In this document: piece after piece, positions 42,406 through 50,510 of the stretch | How positions within the stretch are numbered: position 1 is the first letter of the stretch | Layout of the letters: each line of letters begins with the position of its first letter | Source: Amycolatopsis nalaikhensis | Lineage (GTDB): Bacteria > Actinomycetota > Actinomycetes > Mycobacteriales > Pseudonocardiaceae | Direction of reading: 5' to 3' | Assembly: GCF_030264295.1 (NCBI RefSeq) | Contig: NZ_CP127173.1 | Coordinates: 4,223,501-4,287,500 of the forward strand | DNA: 64,000 nucleotides | Notes under the pieces: generated by a model | Database searches by the model: none | Told to the model about the DNA's origin: nothing | The model's input: only the letters and a program-made list of their open reading frames with translations | Translations under genes and position numbers: made by a program

Positions 42406-43262
42406 TCCGCGGTCCACGGCCGGAGCTTGGCCGGGTTCCGGATCGCCCAGATGTGCGTGATCCGGTCGTCGGCGACGTCGAAGGCGTACACGGCCACCAG
42501 CTCGTCCCCGCGCCGCAGCAGCAGGCCGGGCAGGCCGTTGACCGTGCGCTCGACCAGCGTCAGCCCGCCGGCGGAGAGGGCGGCGACGTACCGCGCGACG
42601 ACCTCGCCGCCTTCGACCGGCGTCAGGGCGGCGCGGACCACGCCGCCGCCGTCCGCGGTCAACGTCGCCGCGGGGTCGAGGAGGCCGACCAGGGTGGCGA
42701 TGTCTCCCGCTTCCCAGGCCTGCTTGAAGTCCCGGACCAGATCCGCCTGCCGGGTGGCCGGGGTGAGCACGGGCCGGGCCGTGCGGATGCGGCGGCGGGC
42801 CGAGGAAGCCAGCTCGCGGCACGCGCCCGGGGTGCGGCCGGTGATTTCGGCGACTTCGGCGAAGGAGTAGCCGAAGACGTCGTGCAGCACGAGCGCGACG
42901 CGCTGCGGCGGGGTCATCGCTTCGAGGGCGACGAGGAAGGCCATGCTGACCGACTCGTCGAGGGTGATCCGGTCGGCGACCGAGTCGGGCTGGTCGGGCA
43001 CCGGCTCGGGCAGCCACTCGCCGACGTACCGCTCGCGTCGCGCCCGCGCCGAGCCGAGGACGTCGAGGCAGATGCGGCTGGCGACCGTCGTCAGCCACGC
43101 GCCGGGCGAGGAGATCGCTTCGCGCTGCGAAGGGGACAACGCGTACCAGCGCGCGTACGCCTCCTGTACGGCGTCCTCGGCTTCGGCCAGCGAGCCGAGC
43201 AGCCGGTAGGCGAGGTTGAGCAGGTGCGGTCGTTCGGCGACGACCGGCTCCGGTGTGGTCAT
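42402..43262 (-). CDS. ECF sigma factor with SnoaL-like C-terminus (ECF41/SigJ type)
   Basis: This encodes 286 aa. Region 2 is PHLLNLAYRLLGSLAEAEDAVQEAYARW, with the region 4 helix QRVALVLHDVFGYSFAEVAEITGRTPGACRELASSARRRI. The linker has YVGEWLPEPVPD and the C-terminal 110 residues form a SnoaL-like domain ending WAIRNPAKLRPW, the features of the ECF41 group, in which the tail regulates the sigma factor without a separate anti-sigma. It diverges from a flavin reductase gene, a usual ECF41 target type. Confidence 0.92.
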   Translation of the reverse strand: MTTPEPVVAERPHLLNLAYRLLGSLAEAEDAVQEAYARWYALSPSQREAISSPGAWLTTVASRICLDVLGSARARRERYVGEWLPEPVPDQPDSVADRITLDESVSMAFLVALEAMTPPQRVALVLHDVFGYSFAEVAEITGRTPGACRELASSARRRIRTARPVLTPATRQADLVRDFKQAWEAGDIATLVGLLDPAATLTADGGGVVRAALTPVEGGEVVARYVAALSAGGLTLVERTVNGLPGLLLRRGDELVAVYAFDVADDRITHIWAIRNPAKLRPWTAE

Positions 43263-43291
43263 GACTCCTCCGACGACACAGCGTTCCCGAT

Positions 43292-43305
43292 CGTCAGGCC
43301 TGACG
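43292..43305. promoter_or_regulatory. perfect 14-bp palindrome in divergent gap
   Basis: CGTCAGGCCTGACG is a perfect palindrome in the 98-bp gap between the ECF sigma gene and the flavin reductase gene. It could be a regulator site or part of overlapping promoters (CGTC elements are common in ECF -10 regions). I did not find a convincing ECF41 TGTCACA -35 element, so the promoter is not assigned. Confidence 0.4.
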
Positions 43306-43360
43306 TTCCGCGGGGCCGTTTCGTCGTAGTGGTCGCACCCGACCGAACAGGGGAGAAGAG

Positions 43361-44338
43361 ATGACCAAGATCGGAATCGTGCTGGGCAGCACCCGTCCCG
43401 GCCGCGTGGGGGACCAGGTGGCCCGGTGGGTCCACGAGCGGGCGGCCAAGCGCACCGACGCCGCGTTCGAGCTGATCGACCTGCGCGACCACCCGCTGCC
43501 CCACCTCGAGGAGCCGCCCGGTTTCTCGGGCGAGTACGCCGACGAGCGCACCAGGGCGTGGGCCCGGACCGTCGCCGCCTGCGACGGGTTCGTGCTGGTC
43601 ACGCCGGAGTACAACCACTCGCTGCCCGGCGTGCTGAAGAACGCCATGGACCACGTCCACGTCGAGTGGAACGGCAAGGCGGCCGGGTTCGTCTCGTACG
43701 GCGGCGTCGGCGGCGCCCGCTCGGTCGAGCAGCTCCGGCTGGTCTGCGGGGCGCTGCAGCTGGCCGACGTCGCCCCGCAGGTGACGCTGCCGCTGGCGAC
43801 GGAGTTCGAGGACCGCACGGTCTTCAAGCCGGGCGAGTACCAGGAGCCCGCGCTGGACCTGCTGCTCGACCACGTCGTCGCGTGGAGCAAGGCGATGGCG
43901 ACGCTGCGGCCGGGTGACGCGGAGGCCGCGATCCGGCGCCGGCTGGACGCCGTCATCGACGGGCTGCGGAACAAGGACCTCGAGGCGCTGGGCCGCAACT
44001 ACGCCCCGGACGTCGTGTCCTTCGACGTCGAACCGCCGCTGCAGCACGTCGGGACCGACGCGAAGCTGGCGAACTGGGCGAAGGTGTTCGAGATCTTCGA
44101 GAAGGTCGACTACGAGCTGCGCGACCTCGACATCGCCGTGAGCGGCGATCTCGCGGTGGGACACGGCTTCGGCCGGGTCAGCGGGACGTTGAAGAACGGC
44201 GTGGTGACCGACGGCATGTGGGTCCGGGCCACGTTCGTCTTCCGGAACACCGGTGGCGGCTGGGTGATCGTGCACGACCAGGCGTCGGTGCCGTTCGACA
44301 TCGCGACCGGCAAGGGCGTGACCGACCTGGAGCCCTGA
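43361..44338 (+). CDS. NADPH-dependent FMN reductase fused to SnoaL-like domain
   Basis: This encodes 325 aa with GGGGAGAAG upstream. Residues 1-180 form a flavodoxin-like FMN reductase (KIGIVLGSTRPGRVGDQVARW, FVLVTPEYNHSLPGVLKNAMDH, GFVSYGGVGGARSVEQLR). Residues 190-325 form an NTF2/SnoaL-like domain (AVIDGLRNKDLEALGRNYAPDVV, GTDAKLANWAKVFE, VHDQASVPFD). The fused tail resembles a steroid-isomerase-like or ligand-binding domain. Divergence from the ECF41-type sigma gene suggests that sigma controls it. It converges on the next gene with a 5-bp gap. Confidence 0.9.
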   Translation: MTKIGIVLGSTRPGRVGDQVARWVHERAAKRTDAAFELIDLRDHPLPHLEEPPGFSGEYADERTRAWARTVAACDGFVLVTPEYNHSLPGVLKNAMDHVHVEWNGKAAGFVSYGGVGGARSVEQLRLVCGALQLADVAPQVTLPLATEFEDRTVFKPGEYQEPALDLLLDHVVAWSKAMATLRPGDAEAAIRRRLDAVIDGLRNKDLEALGRNYAPDVVSFDVEPPLQHVGTDAKLANWAKVFEIFEKVDYELRDLDIAVSGDLAVGHGFGRVSGTLKNGVVTDGMWVRATFVFRNTGGGWVIVHDQASVPFDIATGKGVTDLEP

Positions 44339-44343
44339 CGGCG

Positions 44344-45843
44344 TCAGGCGAGGCGGGCGCGGTGGGCCGTCACGGCGGCCCGCCGCGGGTCCGCCGCCGG
44401 GAGCGTCTCGAGGAGCGCGTCCAGCACCGCGAGGTCGTCGACGCCGCAGGCGGTTTCCCAGAACGACCACAGCACGCCCGCGTCGCCGCTGTTCAGGGCC
44501 ACCTGACGCACCTGCGCGGTGAGCGTCTCCCGCTCCTCGCGGATCGCCGGGGCCTCGGACTCCGGCAGCAGCGGGCCGCGGAAGACGCGCAGGACGTCGG
44601 CGGGCGAGCCGGTCCGCAACGACGTCTTCGCGCGGGCGAAGTCCGCGTCGACGTCGGCCGCCAGCCGGTACGGGCGCGTCTGCACCACCGACGCGCCCAG
44701 CTGGGACCGCAAGCGGTGGATCTCGGCGCGGACCGTCACCGGGTTGCCGGTCTCGCCGTAGAGCTGCAACGCCAGCCGCTCGGCCGAAAGCCCGTTCGGG
44801 TGCAGGGCGAGCAGGGTCAGGATCTCCGCGTGCCGCAACGTCAACGGCACCTCGCGACCGTCCACAGTGGTCGACCAGGCGCCGTCGGAGAGGTATTCGA
44901 GCCGCAGCCTCGCCCGGTGCGCGCCGGGTGACGACGACAGCCGGAGCAGGTAGCCCTCGTCGAGGGGTTCGACCGTCGCGAGGCGGCCGTCCGGGAGGGC
45001 CACCGTCCCGCCGCCGCGCCGGACGTCCACTGTGGACGGCAGCAGGCACGCCTGGGACGCCAGCACGCGCCCGCCCGCCGACAGCAGCGCGCCGGGGCGG
45101 CCGCGCAGGGCCTCCAGGTGCGGCATGTTGATCCGCCGCAGCCGCTCGTCGCGGACCGCGAGCTGGGCGCGCAGCTGCCCCTCCGCGAGCTGCGCCGTCG
45201 CCGTGACCAGCGACAACATCGCCGGGTGGACCGTCCGCAACGGCCCGCTGACGTCGATCGAGCCGAGCAGGACGCCGGTTTCCGGGTCGCGCACCGGCGC
45301 CGCCGCGCACGTCCACGTGTGGTAGCGGCGGACCAAGTGCTCGGCCGAGTAGATCTGCACCGGCTCCCCGGTGGCCAGCGCCGTGCCCATGGCGTTCGTG
45401 CCGATCGCCGCCTCGCTCCACTGCGTGCCCTCGGTGAGGCCGACGCGGTCGCCGCGCAGCAGCTGGCCCGCCGCACCTTCGCGCCAGAGGATCAGGCCGT
45501 CCGCGTCGGTCACGATCATCACGTGCTCGGCGTCGTCGGCGATGCTCACCAGCATCTGCCGCAGCACCGGCAGTACCGGCGCGAGCGGGTGCGCCTCGCG
45601 GAGCGCGGTGAGCGCGTCGGAGTCGTACACGAACGGGGCTTCGCCGTCATCGGGGTCGACACGGGCGGCGAGCGAGCGGCTCCACGAGTCGGAGACCACG
45701 GAGCGTGGCGGGCGCGGCCCGGGGACGCCCAGCAGCACCGCCTCACGGACGTGCGCCAGCAGCCGCGCGTACGACTCGGGGTCGCGCAGCAGCTCCGGTT
45801 CGGGCGCCTCTGCCACGTCCACCAGCGTAGAGAGCCAGCTCAC
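44344..45843 (-). CDS. GAF-domain transcriptional regulator of the aldehyde dehydrogenase operon
   Basis: This encodes 499 aa from GTG 45843; GTG 45822 and ATG 45891 are other in-frame starts, and no ribosome site is convincing. Residues about 75-230 form a GAF domain like that of AcoR (MIVTDADGLILWREGAAGQLLRGD, GTQWSEAAIGTNAMGTALATGEPVQIYSAEH, GSIDVSGPLRTVHP). No sigma-54 AAA domain follows. Instead a winged-helix output (VPLTLRHAEILTLLALHPNGLSAERLALQLYG, AEIHRLRSQLG) completes it. It diverges from aldehyde dehydrogenase and probably controls it in response to an aldehyde or alcohol. Confidence 0.85.
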   Translation of the reverse strand: MSWLSTLVDVAEAPEPELLRDPESYARLLAHVREAVLLGVPGPRPPRSVVSDSWSRSLAARVDPDDGEAPFVYDSDALTALREAHPLAPVLPVLRQMLVSIADDAEHVMIVTDADGLILWREGAAGQLLRGDRVGLTEGTQWSEAAIGTNAMGTALATGEPVQIYSAEHLVRRYHTWTCAAAPVRDPETGVLLGSIDVSGPLRTVHPAMLSLVTATAQLAEGQLRAQLAVRDERLRRINMPHLEALRGRPGALLSAGGRVLASQACLLPSTVDVRRGGGTVALPDGRLATVEPLDEGYLLRLSSSPGAHRARLRLEYLSDGAWSTTVDGREVPLTLRHAEILTLLALHPNGLSAERLALQLYGETGNPVTVRAEIHRLRSQLGASVVQTRPYRLAADVDADFARAKTSLRTGSPADVLRVFRGPLLPESEAPAIREERETLTAQVRQVALNSGDAGVLWSFWETACGVDDLAVLDALLETLPAADPRRAAVTAHRARLA

Positions 45844-45849
45844 AGGGCT

Positions 45850-45870
45850 GCAACGCGCGTGCAACGTTGC
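45850..45870. promoter_or_regulatory. candidate operator with GCAACG repeats
   Basis: GCAACGCGCGTGCAACGTTGC carries two GCAACG direct units, the second forming the perfect palindrome GCAACGTTGC (45861-45870). It lies in the divergent gap between the GAF regulator and aldehyde dehydrogenase, 60 bp before the latter's ATG. It is a likely site for the GAF regulator, by position only. Confidence 0.5.
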
Positions 45871-45929
45871 CCCGCCTACCTTCGCCGCCACCCGGGAAAA
45901 CCGTCACTCCGAGCAACGAGGCAGGGAAG

Positions 45930-47453
45930 ATGGCCCAGTACGCCGCACCGAACACCGAAGGCAGTGTCGTCAGCTTCGCACCGCGCTACGACCACTACAT
46001 CGGCGGCGAGTACGTGCCGCCCGCGAGCGGCCAGTACTTCGAGAACCCGACCCCCGTCACCGGGAAGACGTTCTGCGAGATCGCCCGCGGCAACGCCGAC
46101 GACGTCGAGAAGGCGCTCGACGCGGCCCACGGCGCGGCGCCCGCGTGGGGCCGGACGTCGATCGAAGAACGCGCGAACACCCTGCTCAAGATCGCCGACC
46201 GGATGGAGCAGAACCTCGAAGCGATCGCGGTCGCCGAGTCGTGGGAGAACGGCAAGCCGGTCCGAGAGACCCTCGCCGCCGACATCCCGCTGGCCATCGA
46301 CCACTTCCGCTACTTCGCCGGTGCCCTGCGCGCCCAGGAGGGCGGCATCTCGCAGATCGACGAGAACACCGTCGCCTACCACTTCCACGAGCCGCTCGGC
46401 GTCGTCGGCCAGATCATCCCGTGGAACTTCCCGATCCTGATGGCGGTCTGGAAGCTCGCCCCCGCGCTGGCCGCGGGCAACGCCGTCGTGCTCAAGCCGG
46501 CCGAGCAGACCCCGGCGTCGATCCACGTGCTGATGTCGCTCATCGGCGACCTCATCCCGCCCGGCGTGGTCAACATCGTCAACGGCTTCGGCGTCGAGGC
46601 GGGCAAGCCGCTCGCCTCCAGCAACCGCGTCCGCAAGATCGCTTTCACCGGCGAGACGACGACCGGGCGGCTGATCCTGCAGTACGCCAGCGAAAACATC
46701 ATCCCGGTGACCGTCGAGCTCGGTGGCAAGAGCCCGAACATCTTCTTCGACGACGTCGCCGCGGCCAACGACGCCTTCTACGACAAGGCGCAGGAAGGCT
46801 TCGCGCTCTTCGCGCTGAACCAGGGCGAGGTCTGCACGTGCCCGTCGCGGGTGCTGATCCAGTCCGGCATCTACGACAAGTTCCTCGGCGACGCCGTCGA
46901 GCGCGTCCGCAAGATCAAGCAGGGCCACCCGCTCGACACCGAGACGATGATCGGCGCGCAGGCCTCGAACGACCAGCTCGAGAAGATCCTGTCCTACATC
47001 GACATCGGCAAGCAGGAGGGCGCCGAGATCCTCACCGGCGGCGCGCGCAGCGACCTCGGCGGCGAGCTGTCCGGCGGCTACTACGTCGAGCCGACGGTGT
47101 TCGCCGGCGACAACAAGATGCGGATCTTCCAGGAGGAGATCTTCGGCCCGGTCGTGTCGGTGACGAAGTTCGACGACTACGCCGACGCGCTCAAGATCGC
47201 CAACGACACGCTGTACGGCCTGGGCGCCGGTGTCTGGTCGCGGGACGGCAACGTCGCCTACCGCGCCGGCCGCGACATCCAGGCGGGCCGCGTCTGGGTG
47301 AACAACTACCACGCCTACCCGGCGCACGCGGCCTTCGGCGGCTACAAGGCCTCCGGCATCGGCCGGGAGACGCACAAGATGATGCTGGACCACTACCAGC
47401 AGACGAAGAACCTGCTCGTCTCCTACTCCGACCAGGCGCTCGGGTTCTTCTGA
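45930..47453 (+). CDS. NAD(P)-dependent aldehyde dehydrogenase (ExaC/AldB type)
   Basis: This encodes 507 aa. Motifs are IIPWNFPILMAVWKLAPALAAGN, the general base Glu in PVTVELGGKSPNIFF, the catalytic Cys in NQGEVCTCPSR, and EEIFGPVVSV. The ALNQGEVCTCPSR context and length fit acetaldehyde-type dehydrogenases such as ExaC and AcoD. It probably oxidises acetaldehyde or other short aldehydes to acids in the cytoplasm. The DUF779 gene follows with a one-base overlap, a conserved pairing. Confidence 0.95.
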   Translation: MAQYAAPNTEGSVVSFAPRYDHYIGGEYVPPASGQYFENPTPVTGKTFCEIARGNADDVEKALDAAHGAAPAWGRTSIEERANTLLKIADRMEQNLEAIAVAESWENGKPVRETLAADIPLAIDHFRYFAGALRAQEGGISQIDENTVAYHFHEPLGVVGQIIPWNFPILMAVWKLAPALAAGNAVVLKPAEQTPASIHVLMSLIGDLIPPGVVNIVNGFGVEAGKPLASSNRVRKIAFTGETTTGRLILQYASENIIPVTVELGGKSPNIFFDDVAAANDAFYDKAQEGFALFALNQGEVCTCPSRVLIQSGIYDKFLGDAVERVRKIKQGHPLDTETMIGAQASNDQLEKILSYIDIGKQEGAEILTGGARSDLGGELSGGYYVEPTVFAGDNKMRIFQEEIFGPVVSVTKFDDYADALKIANDTLYGLGAGVWSRDGNVAYRAGRDIQAGRVWVNNYHAYPAHAAFGGYKASGIGRETHKMMLDHYQQTKNLLVSYSDQALGFF

Positions 47454-47821
47454 TGACCGAGCGCGTCGATCTGACACCGGCCGCCGCGGACCTGCTGCGG
47501 CGGTTGGTGTCGCTCCACGGGCCGGTGATGTTCCACCAGTCCGGCGGCTGCTGCGACGGCAGCGCCCCGATGTGCTACCCGGCCGGGGAGTTCCGCACCG
47601 GCGCGTCGGACGTGCTGTTGGGTGACCTCGAGGTCGAGGGCATCGACGACGTGCCGGTGTGGATGTCGGGGCCGCAGTTCGCGTACTGGAAGCACACGCA
47701 CCTGACGATCGACGTCGTGCCCGGGCGCGGGAGCGGGTTTTCCCTGGAGGCGCCCGAAGGTGTGCGCTTCCTGATCCGCTCCCGCCTGCTCACCGACGAG
47801 GAATCGGCGGCGCTGAACTGA
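47453..47821 (+). CDS. DUF779-family protein
   Basis: This encodes 122 aa whose ATG shares one base with the dehydrogenase stop. Key features are MFHQSGGCCDGSAPMCYPAGEF with three Cys, YWKHTHLTIDVVPGRGSGFSLEAPEG and RFLIRSRLLTDEE. DUF779 genes regularly follow ExaC-type aldehyde dehydrogenases. A role in metal or cofactor handling has been guessed from the Cys-rich motif, but none is proven. The 3' end overlaps the convergent M20 gene by 32 bp. Confidence 0.92.
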   Translation: MTERVDLTPAAADLLRRLVSLHGPVMFHQSGGCCDGSAPMCYPAGEFRTGASDVLLGDLEVEGIDDVPVWMSGPQFAYWKHTHLTIDVVPGRGSGFSLEAPEGVRFLIRSRLLTDEESAALN

Positions 47822-49148
47822 CGGCGGCGAACAAGGCCGTGGCGAGTGCCAGCCCCTCCCGGGCGACCGGGGCGAGCAGGTGCTCGTCGGGCGCGTGCTG
47901 CAGGCACCCCGGGTAGGAGTGCGGCAGCCACAGCGTCGCCAGGCCGAGGACGTCGGTGAAGACGTGGTTCGGCAGGCCGCCGCCGAAGTTCGGCAGCAGC
48001 GTGACGGGCTTCTCGGCGACGCCGTCGAGAGCCTGTCGCGCCCAGCTCACCCACGGGTCGTCGACCGGCGTCCGGCTGGCGAGGAAGGTGGCGTCGGCGG
48101 TGACGCCGACCATCGGAAAGCCGCGGGTGGCCAGGTGTTCGCGGATCGCGGGCGCGACGGCGCCGACGTCGGTGCCCGCGACGTACCGCAGTTGCAGGAC
48201 CGCTCGCGCCCGGCCGGGGATCGCGTTCACCGGGCGGCCGGGGTCGCCCGCGCCGAGCGCGAGCACCTCGAGGGTGTTCCAGCCGTAGAGCCGTTCGGCG
48301 GGCGTCAGCCGTTGGTCGCCCCAGGTTTCGTCAGACGCGTCGACGACCACGTCGGCCAGCGCCGCGCGCACGGTGTCCGGCAGCTCCGGCGGCAGCAGTT
48401 CCGGGATCTGGATGCGGCCGTGGCCGTCGACCAGGCTCGCGATCGCCCCGGCGAGCGTCGCGGCCGGGTTGCGCAGGACCCCGCCCCAGTTGCCGGAGTG
48501 GTAGGCGTCCGGGCGCAGGTCGACGTCGAGGGTGATCCGGACGCCGCCGCGGGCGCCGAGGAACAGCGTCGGCGTCGCCGCGTCGAGGCGCGGGCCGTCG
48601 GAGGCGATCAGGACGTCGGCGCCGAGCAGGTTCCGGTGCCGCGCCGCGAACTCCGTGAGCCCGGGCGAGCCGATCTCCTCGCCGGTCTCGAAGAGGAACT
48701 TCAGGTTGAAGCCGAGCGTGCCGCGCTCTTCGAGGAGCAGCCGCAACGCCGTGAGGTTGATCAGGTGCTGCCCCTTGTTGTCGGCCGTGCCGCGGCCGTA
48801 CCAGCGGTCGCCGTCCGCGGTGAGCGTCCACGGGTCGAGCCCGTCGCGCCACTGCCCGGCTTCGCCGACGACGTCGGCGTGGCCGTAGCAGAGCAGCGTC
48901 GGCAGGTCATCCCCTTCGGTGCGGACGCCGACGAGGAACGGGCCGCCCGCCGGGTCCGGGTTCGGGTGCGTGGTCACCTCACAGCCGAGGGCCTTGAGCC
49001 TGGGTGTCAGGACCTCGTCGAGGTAGGCCTCGATGGCAACACGGCCCTCGGGCGCGTCGCTCACCGTGGGGTAGCTGACGAGCGTGGCCAGTTCGGCGAA
49101 GAAAGCACCGGAGTCGACGTGGGCGCGGGCCTTGCCGAGCAGATCCAT
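47790..49148 (-). CDS. M20-family metallopeptidase
   Basis: This encodes 452 aa. Zinc ligands and the catalytic acid are visible in CYGHADVV, YGRGTADNKGQ and LFETGEEIGSPGL. The dimerisation domain has LFLGARGGVRITLDVDLRPDAYHSGNWGG, and the last His ligand lies in the C-terminal PHSYPGCLQHAPDEHL segment. The family splits dipeptides, N-acyl amino acids or carnosine-like compounds. The GNWGGVLRNPA pattern is typical of the dipeptidase-like subgroup. It is a single gene. Confidence 0.92.
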   Translation of the reverse strand: MDLLGKARAHVDSGAFFAELATLVSYPTVSDAPEGRVAIEAYLDEVLTPRLKALGCEVTTHPNPDPAGGPFLVGVRTEGDDLPTLLCYGHADVVGEAGQWRDGLDPWTLTADGDRWYGRGTADNKGQHLINLTALRLLLEERGTLGFNLKFLFETGEEIGSPGLTEFAARHRNLLGADVLIASDGPRLDAATPTLFLGARGGVRITLDVDLRPDAYHSGNWGGVLRNPAATLAGAIASLVDGHGRIQIPELLPPELPDTVRAALADVVVDASDETWGDQRLTPAERLYGWNTLEVLALGAGDPGRPVNAIPGRARAVLQLRYVAGTDVGAVAPAIREHLATRGFPMVGVTADATFLASRTPVDDPWVSWARQALDGVAEKPVTLLPNFGGGLPNHVFTDVLGLATLWLPHSYPGCLQHAPDEHLLAPVAREGLALATALFAAVSSAPPIPRR

Positions 49149-49175
49149 GCCGCCAGCCTAGATGCCGGAAAGTAA

Positions 49176-49187
49176 ACGAACGGTCGT
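49176..49187. promoter_or_regulatory. TetR-type operator upstream of the MOSC gene
   Basis: ACGAACGGTCGT is a near-perfect 12-bp dyad 15-26 bp upstream of the MOSC start, in the promoter position. This form is common for TetR-family regulators. The TetR gene is the second gene of the same operon, so autoregulation is likely. Confidence 0.6.
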
Positions 49188-49201
49188 GCTATCTTCTCCC
49201 C

Positions 49202-49885
49202 ATGGAGCTTGCGGGCGTGTACGTGGGAGAGCCGAGTGTGCTGGGGTACCGCCGGGAGCGGCCGGTGCTGAGCGCGATCACCAAGACGCGGGTCACGGCG
49301 CCCGAGCTGGCCCTGACCGAGCTGAACCTCGACGGCGACCGGCAGGCCGACCTCACCGTGCACGGCGGGGTCGACAAAGCCGTTTACGTCTATCCCGCCG
49401 AGCACTACCCGGCCTGGGCGGCGGACGGCTTCGAGGCTTCGGTCGCCGACTTCGGGGAGAACGTGTCGCTGCGCGGGGTCACCGAGGAGGACGTCCGGAT
49501 CGGGGACGTCTGGGCTTGGGGTGACGCGCTCGTGCAGGTCTCGCAGCCGCGGCAGCCGTGCTTCAAGCTCGCGATGAAGACCGGCCGCAAGGACGTCACG
49601 CCGTTGATGATCGACTCCGGGCGCAGCGGCTGGTACCTGCGCGTGCTGCGGCCGGGCACGGTGCCGACGTCCGGGCCGATCGAGCTGGCCGAGCGCTCGG
49701 ACGGCCCGACGATCACCGAGGTGTACCTCATTTCGTTCGCCAACTACGGGCAGCTGCCCGAGGACAAGGTCGAGGCGGCGCTGGAGCTCGCCGACCGCGT
49801 GCTGGCGGCCCCCGCGCTCTCGGCGTCCTACCGCGACGGCGTCCAGTCCACTGTGGACCGCTGGCGGGCGCGGCGTGCCGGGTGA
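49202..49885 (+). CDS. MOSC-domain protein (YiiM-like)
   Basis: This encodes 227 aa: the MOSC domain (residues 1-160: GDRQADLTVHGGVDKAVYVYPAEHYPAW, FGENVSLRGVTEEDVRIGDVW, VSQPRQPCFKLAMKTG with the conserved Cys) and the C-terminal 3-alpha domain (LPEDKVEAALELADRVLAAPALS). MOSC proteins bind molybdenum cofactor. YiiM reduces N-hydroxylated purine analogues with electron carriers. It is coupled to a TetR gene by an 11-bp overlap. Confidence 0.92.
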   Translation: MELAGVYVGEPSVLGYRRERPVLSAITKTRVTAPELALTELNLDGDRQADLTVHGGVDKAVYVYPAEHYPAWAADGFEASVADFGENVSLRGVTEEDVRIGDVWAWGDALVQVSQPRQPCFKLAMKTGRKDVTPLMIDSGRSGWYLRVLRPGTVPTSGPIELAERSDGPTITEVYLISFANYGQLPEDKVEAALELADRVLAAPALSASYRDGVQSTVDRWRARRAG

Positions 49886-50477
49886 CGGCCGCATCGCCCG
49901 CGGCGACGCGACCCGGCGGCTGGTCCTGCGCCGCGCGGTCGACGTCGCTTCGGTGGACGGCCTGGAGGGGCTGTCGCTCGGCAGGCTCGCCACCGAGCTG
50001 GAGCTGAGCAAGAGCGGCGTGTTCGCGCTGTTCGGCTCGAAGGAAGAGCTGCAGCTCGCGACGATCGAGGCGGCGCTGGAGATCTTCGCGTCGCACGTGA
50101 CCACCCCGGCTCGGGCGGTCCCGCCGGGCCTGCCGAGGCTGCGGGCGATCTGCGAGAAGTGGCTCGACTACTCGGAAAAGCGAGTCTTCCCGGGCGGGTG
50201 CTTCTTCTTCAACGTCGGCGCGGAGTTCGACGCGCGCCCCGGCCGGGTCCACGACGCGGTGGCGTCGGCGAGCGGCTCGTTCGCGGCGTTCATCCGCCAG
50301 ACTTGCCGCGACGCGGTCGCCCTGGGCCACCTGGACACGGATCCCGAGGTCCTGGCGTTCGAGCTGCACGCACTGGGCCGAGCGGCCAACGCGGACGCCG
50401 TCCTGAACGCCGACCCCACGGCCTACCAATTGGCCCGCCGAGCCATCCACGCTCGCCTGGGGCTCGCGAGTGAATAA
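49875..50477 (+). CDS. TetR-family regulator
   Basis: This encodes 200 aa from a GTG inside the end of the MOSC gene. The HTH is LEGLSLGRLATELELSKSGVFALFGSKEELQLATI. The ligand domain has VFPGGCFFFNVGAEFDARPGRVHDAV, the TetR_C_16-type pattern. It probably represses the MOSC-tetR operon through the dyad at 49176-49187. The stop lies inside the terminator hairpin. Confidence 0.92.
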   Translation: MPGDGRIARGDATRRLVLRRAVDVASVDGLEGLSLGRLATELELSKSGVFALFGSKEELQLATIEAALEIFASHVTTPARAVPPGLPRLRAICEKWLDYSEKRVFPGGCFFFNVGAEFDARPGRVHDAVASASGSFAAFIRQTCRDAVALGHLDTDPEVLAFELHALGRAANADAVLNADPTAYQLARRAIHARLGLASE

Positions 50478-50503
50478 CAGTGTTCTAACACTGTTATTCA
50501 CTC
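50468..50503. terminator. bidirectional hairpin between convergent genes
   Basis: This is a perfect 17-bp stem (from GAGTGAATAACAGTGTT) with a CT loop, between the TetR gene and the minus-strand hexosaminidase gene. It includes the TetR stop codon and lies just past the other gene's stop at 50511. There is no U tract. The position fits a two-way terminator. Confidence 0.85.
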
Positions 50504-50510
50504 ACGAGCG

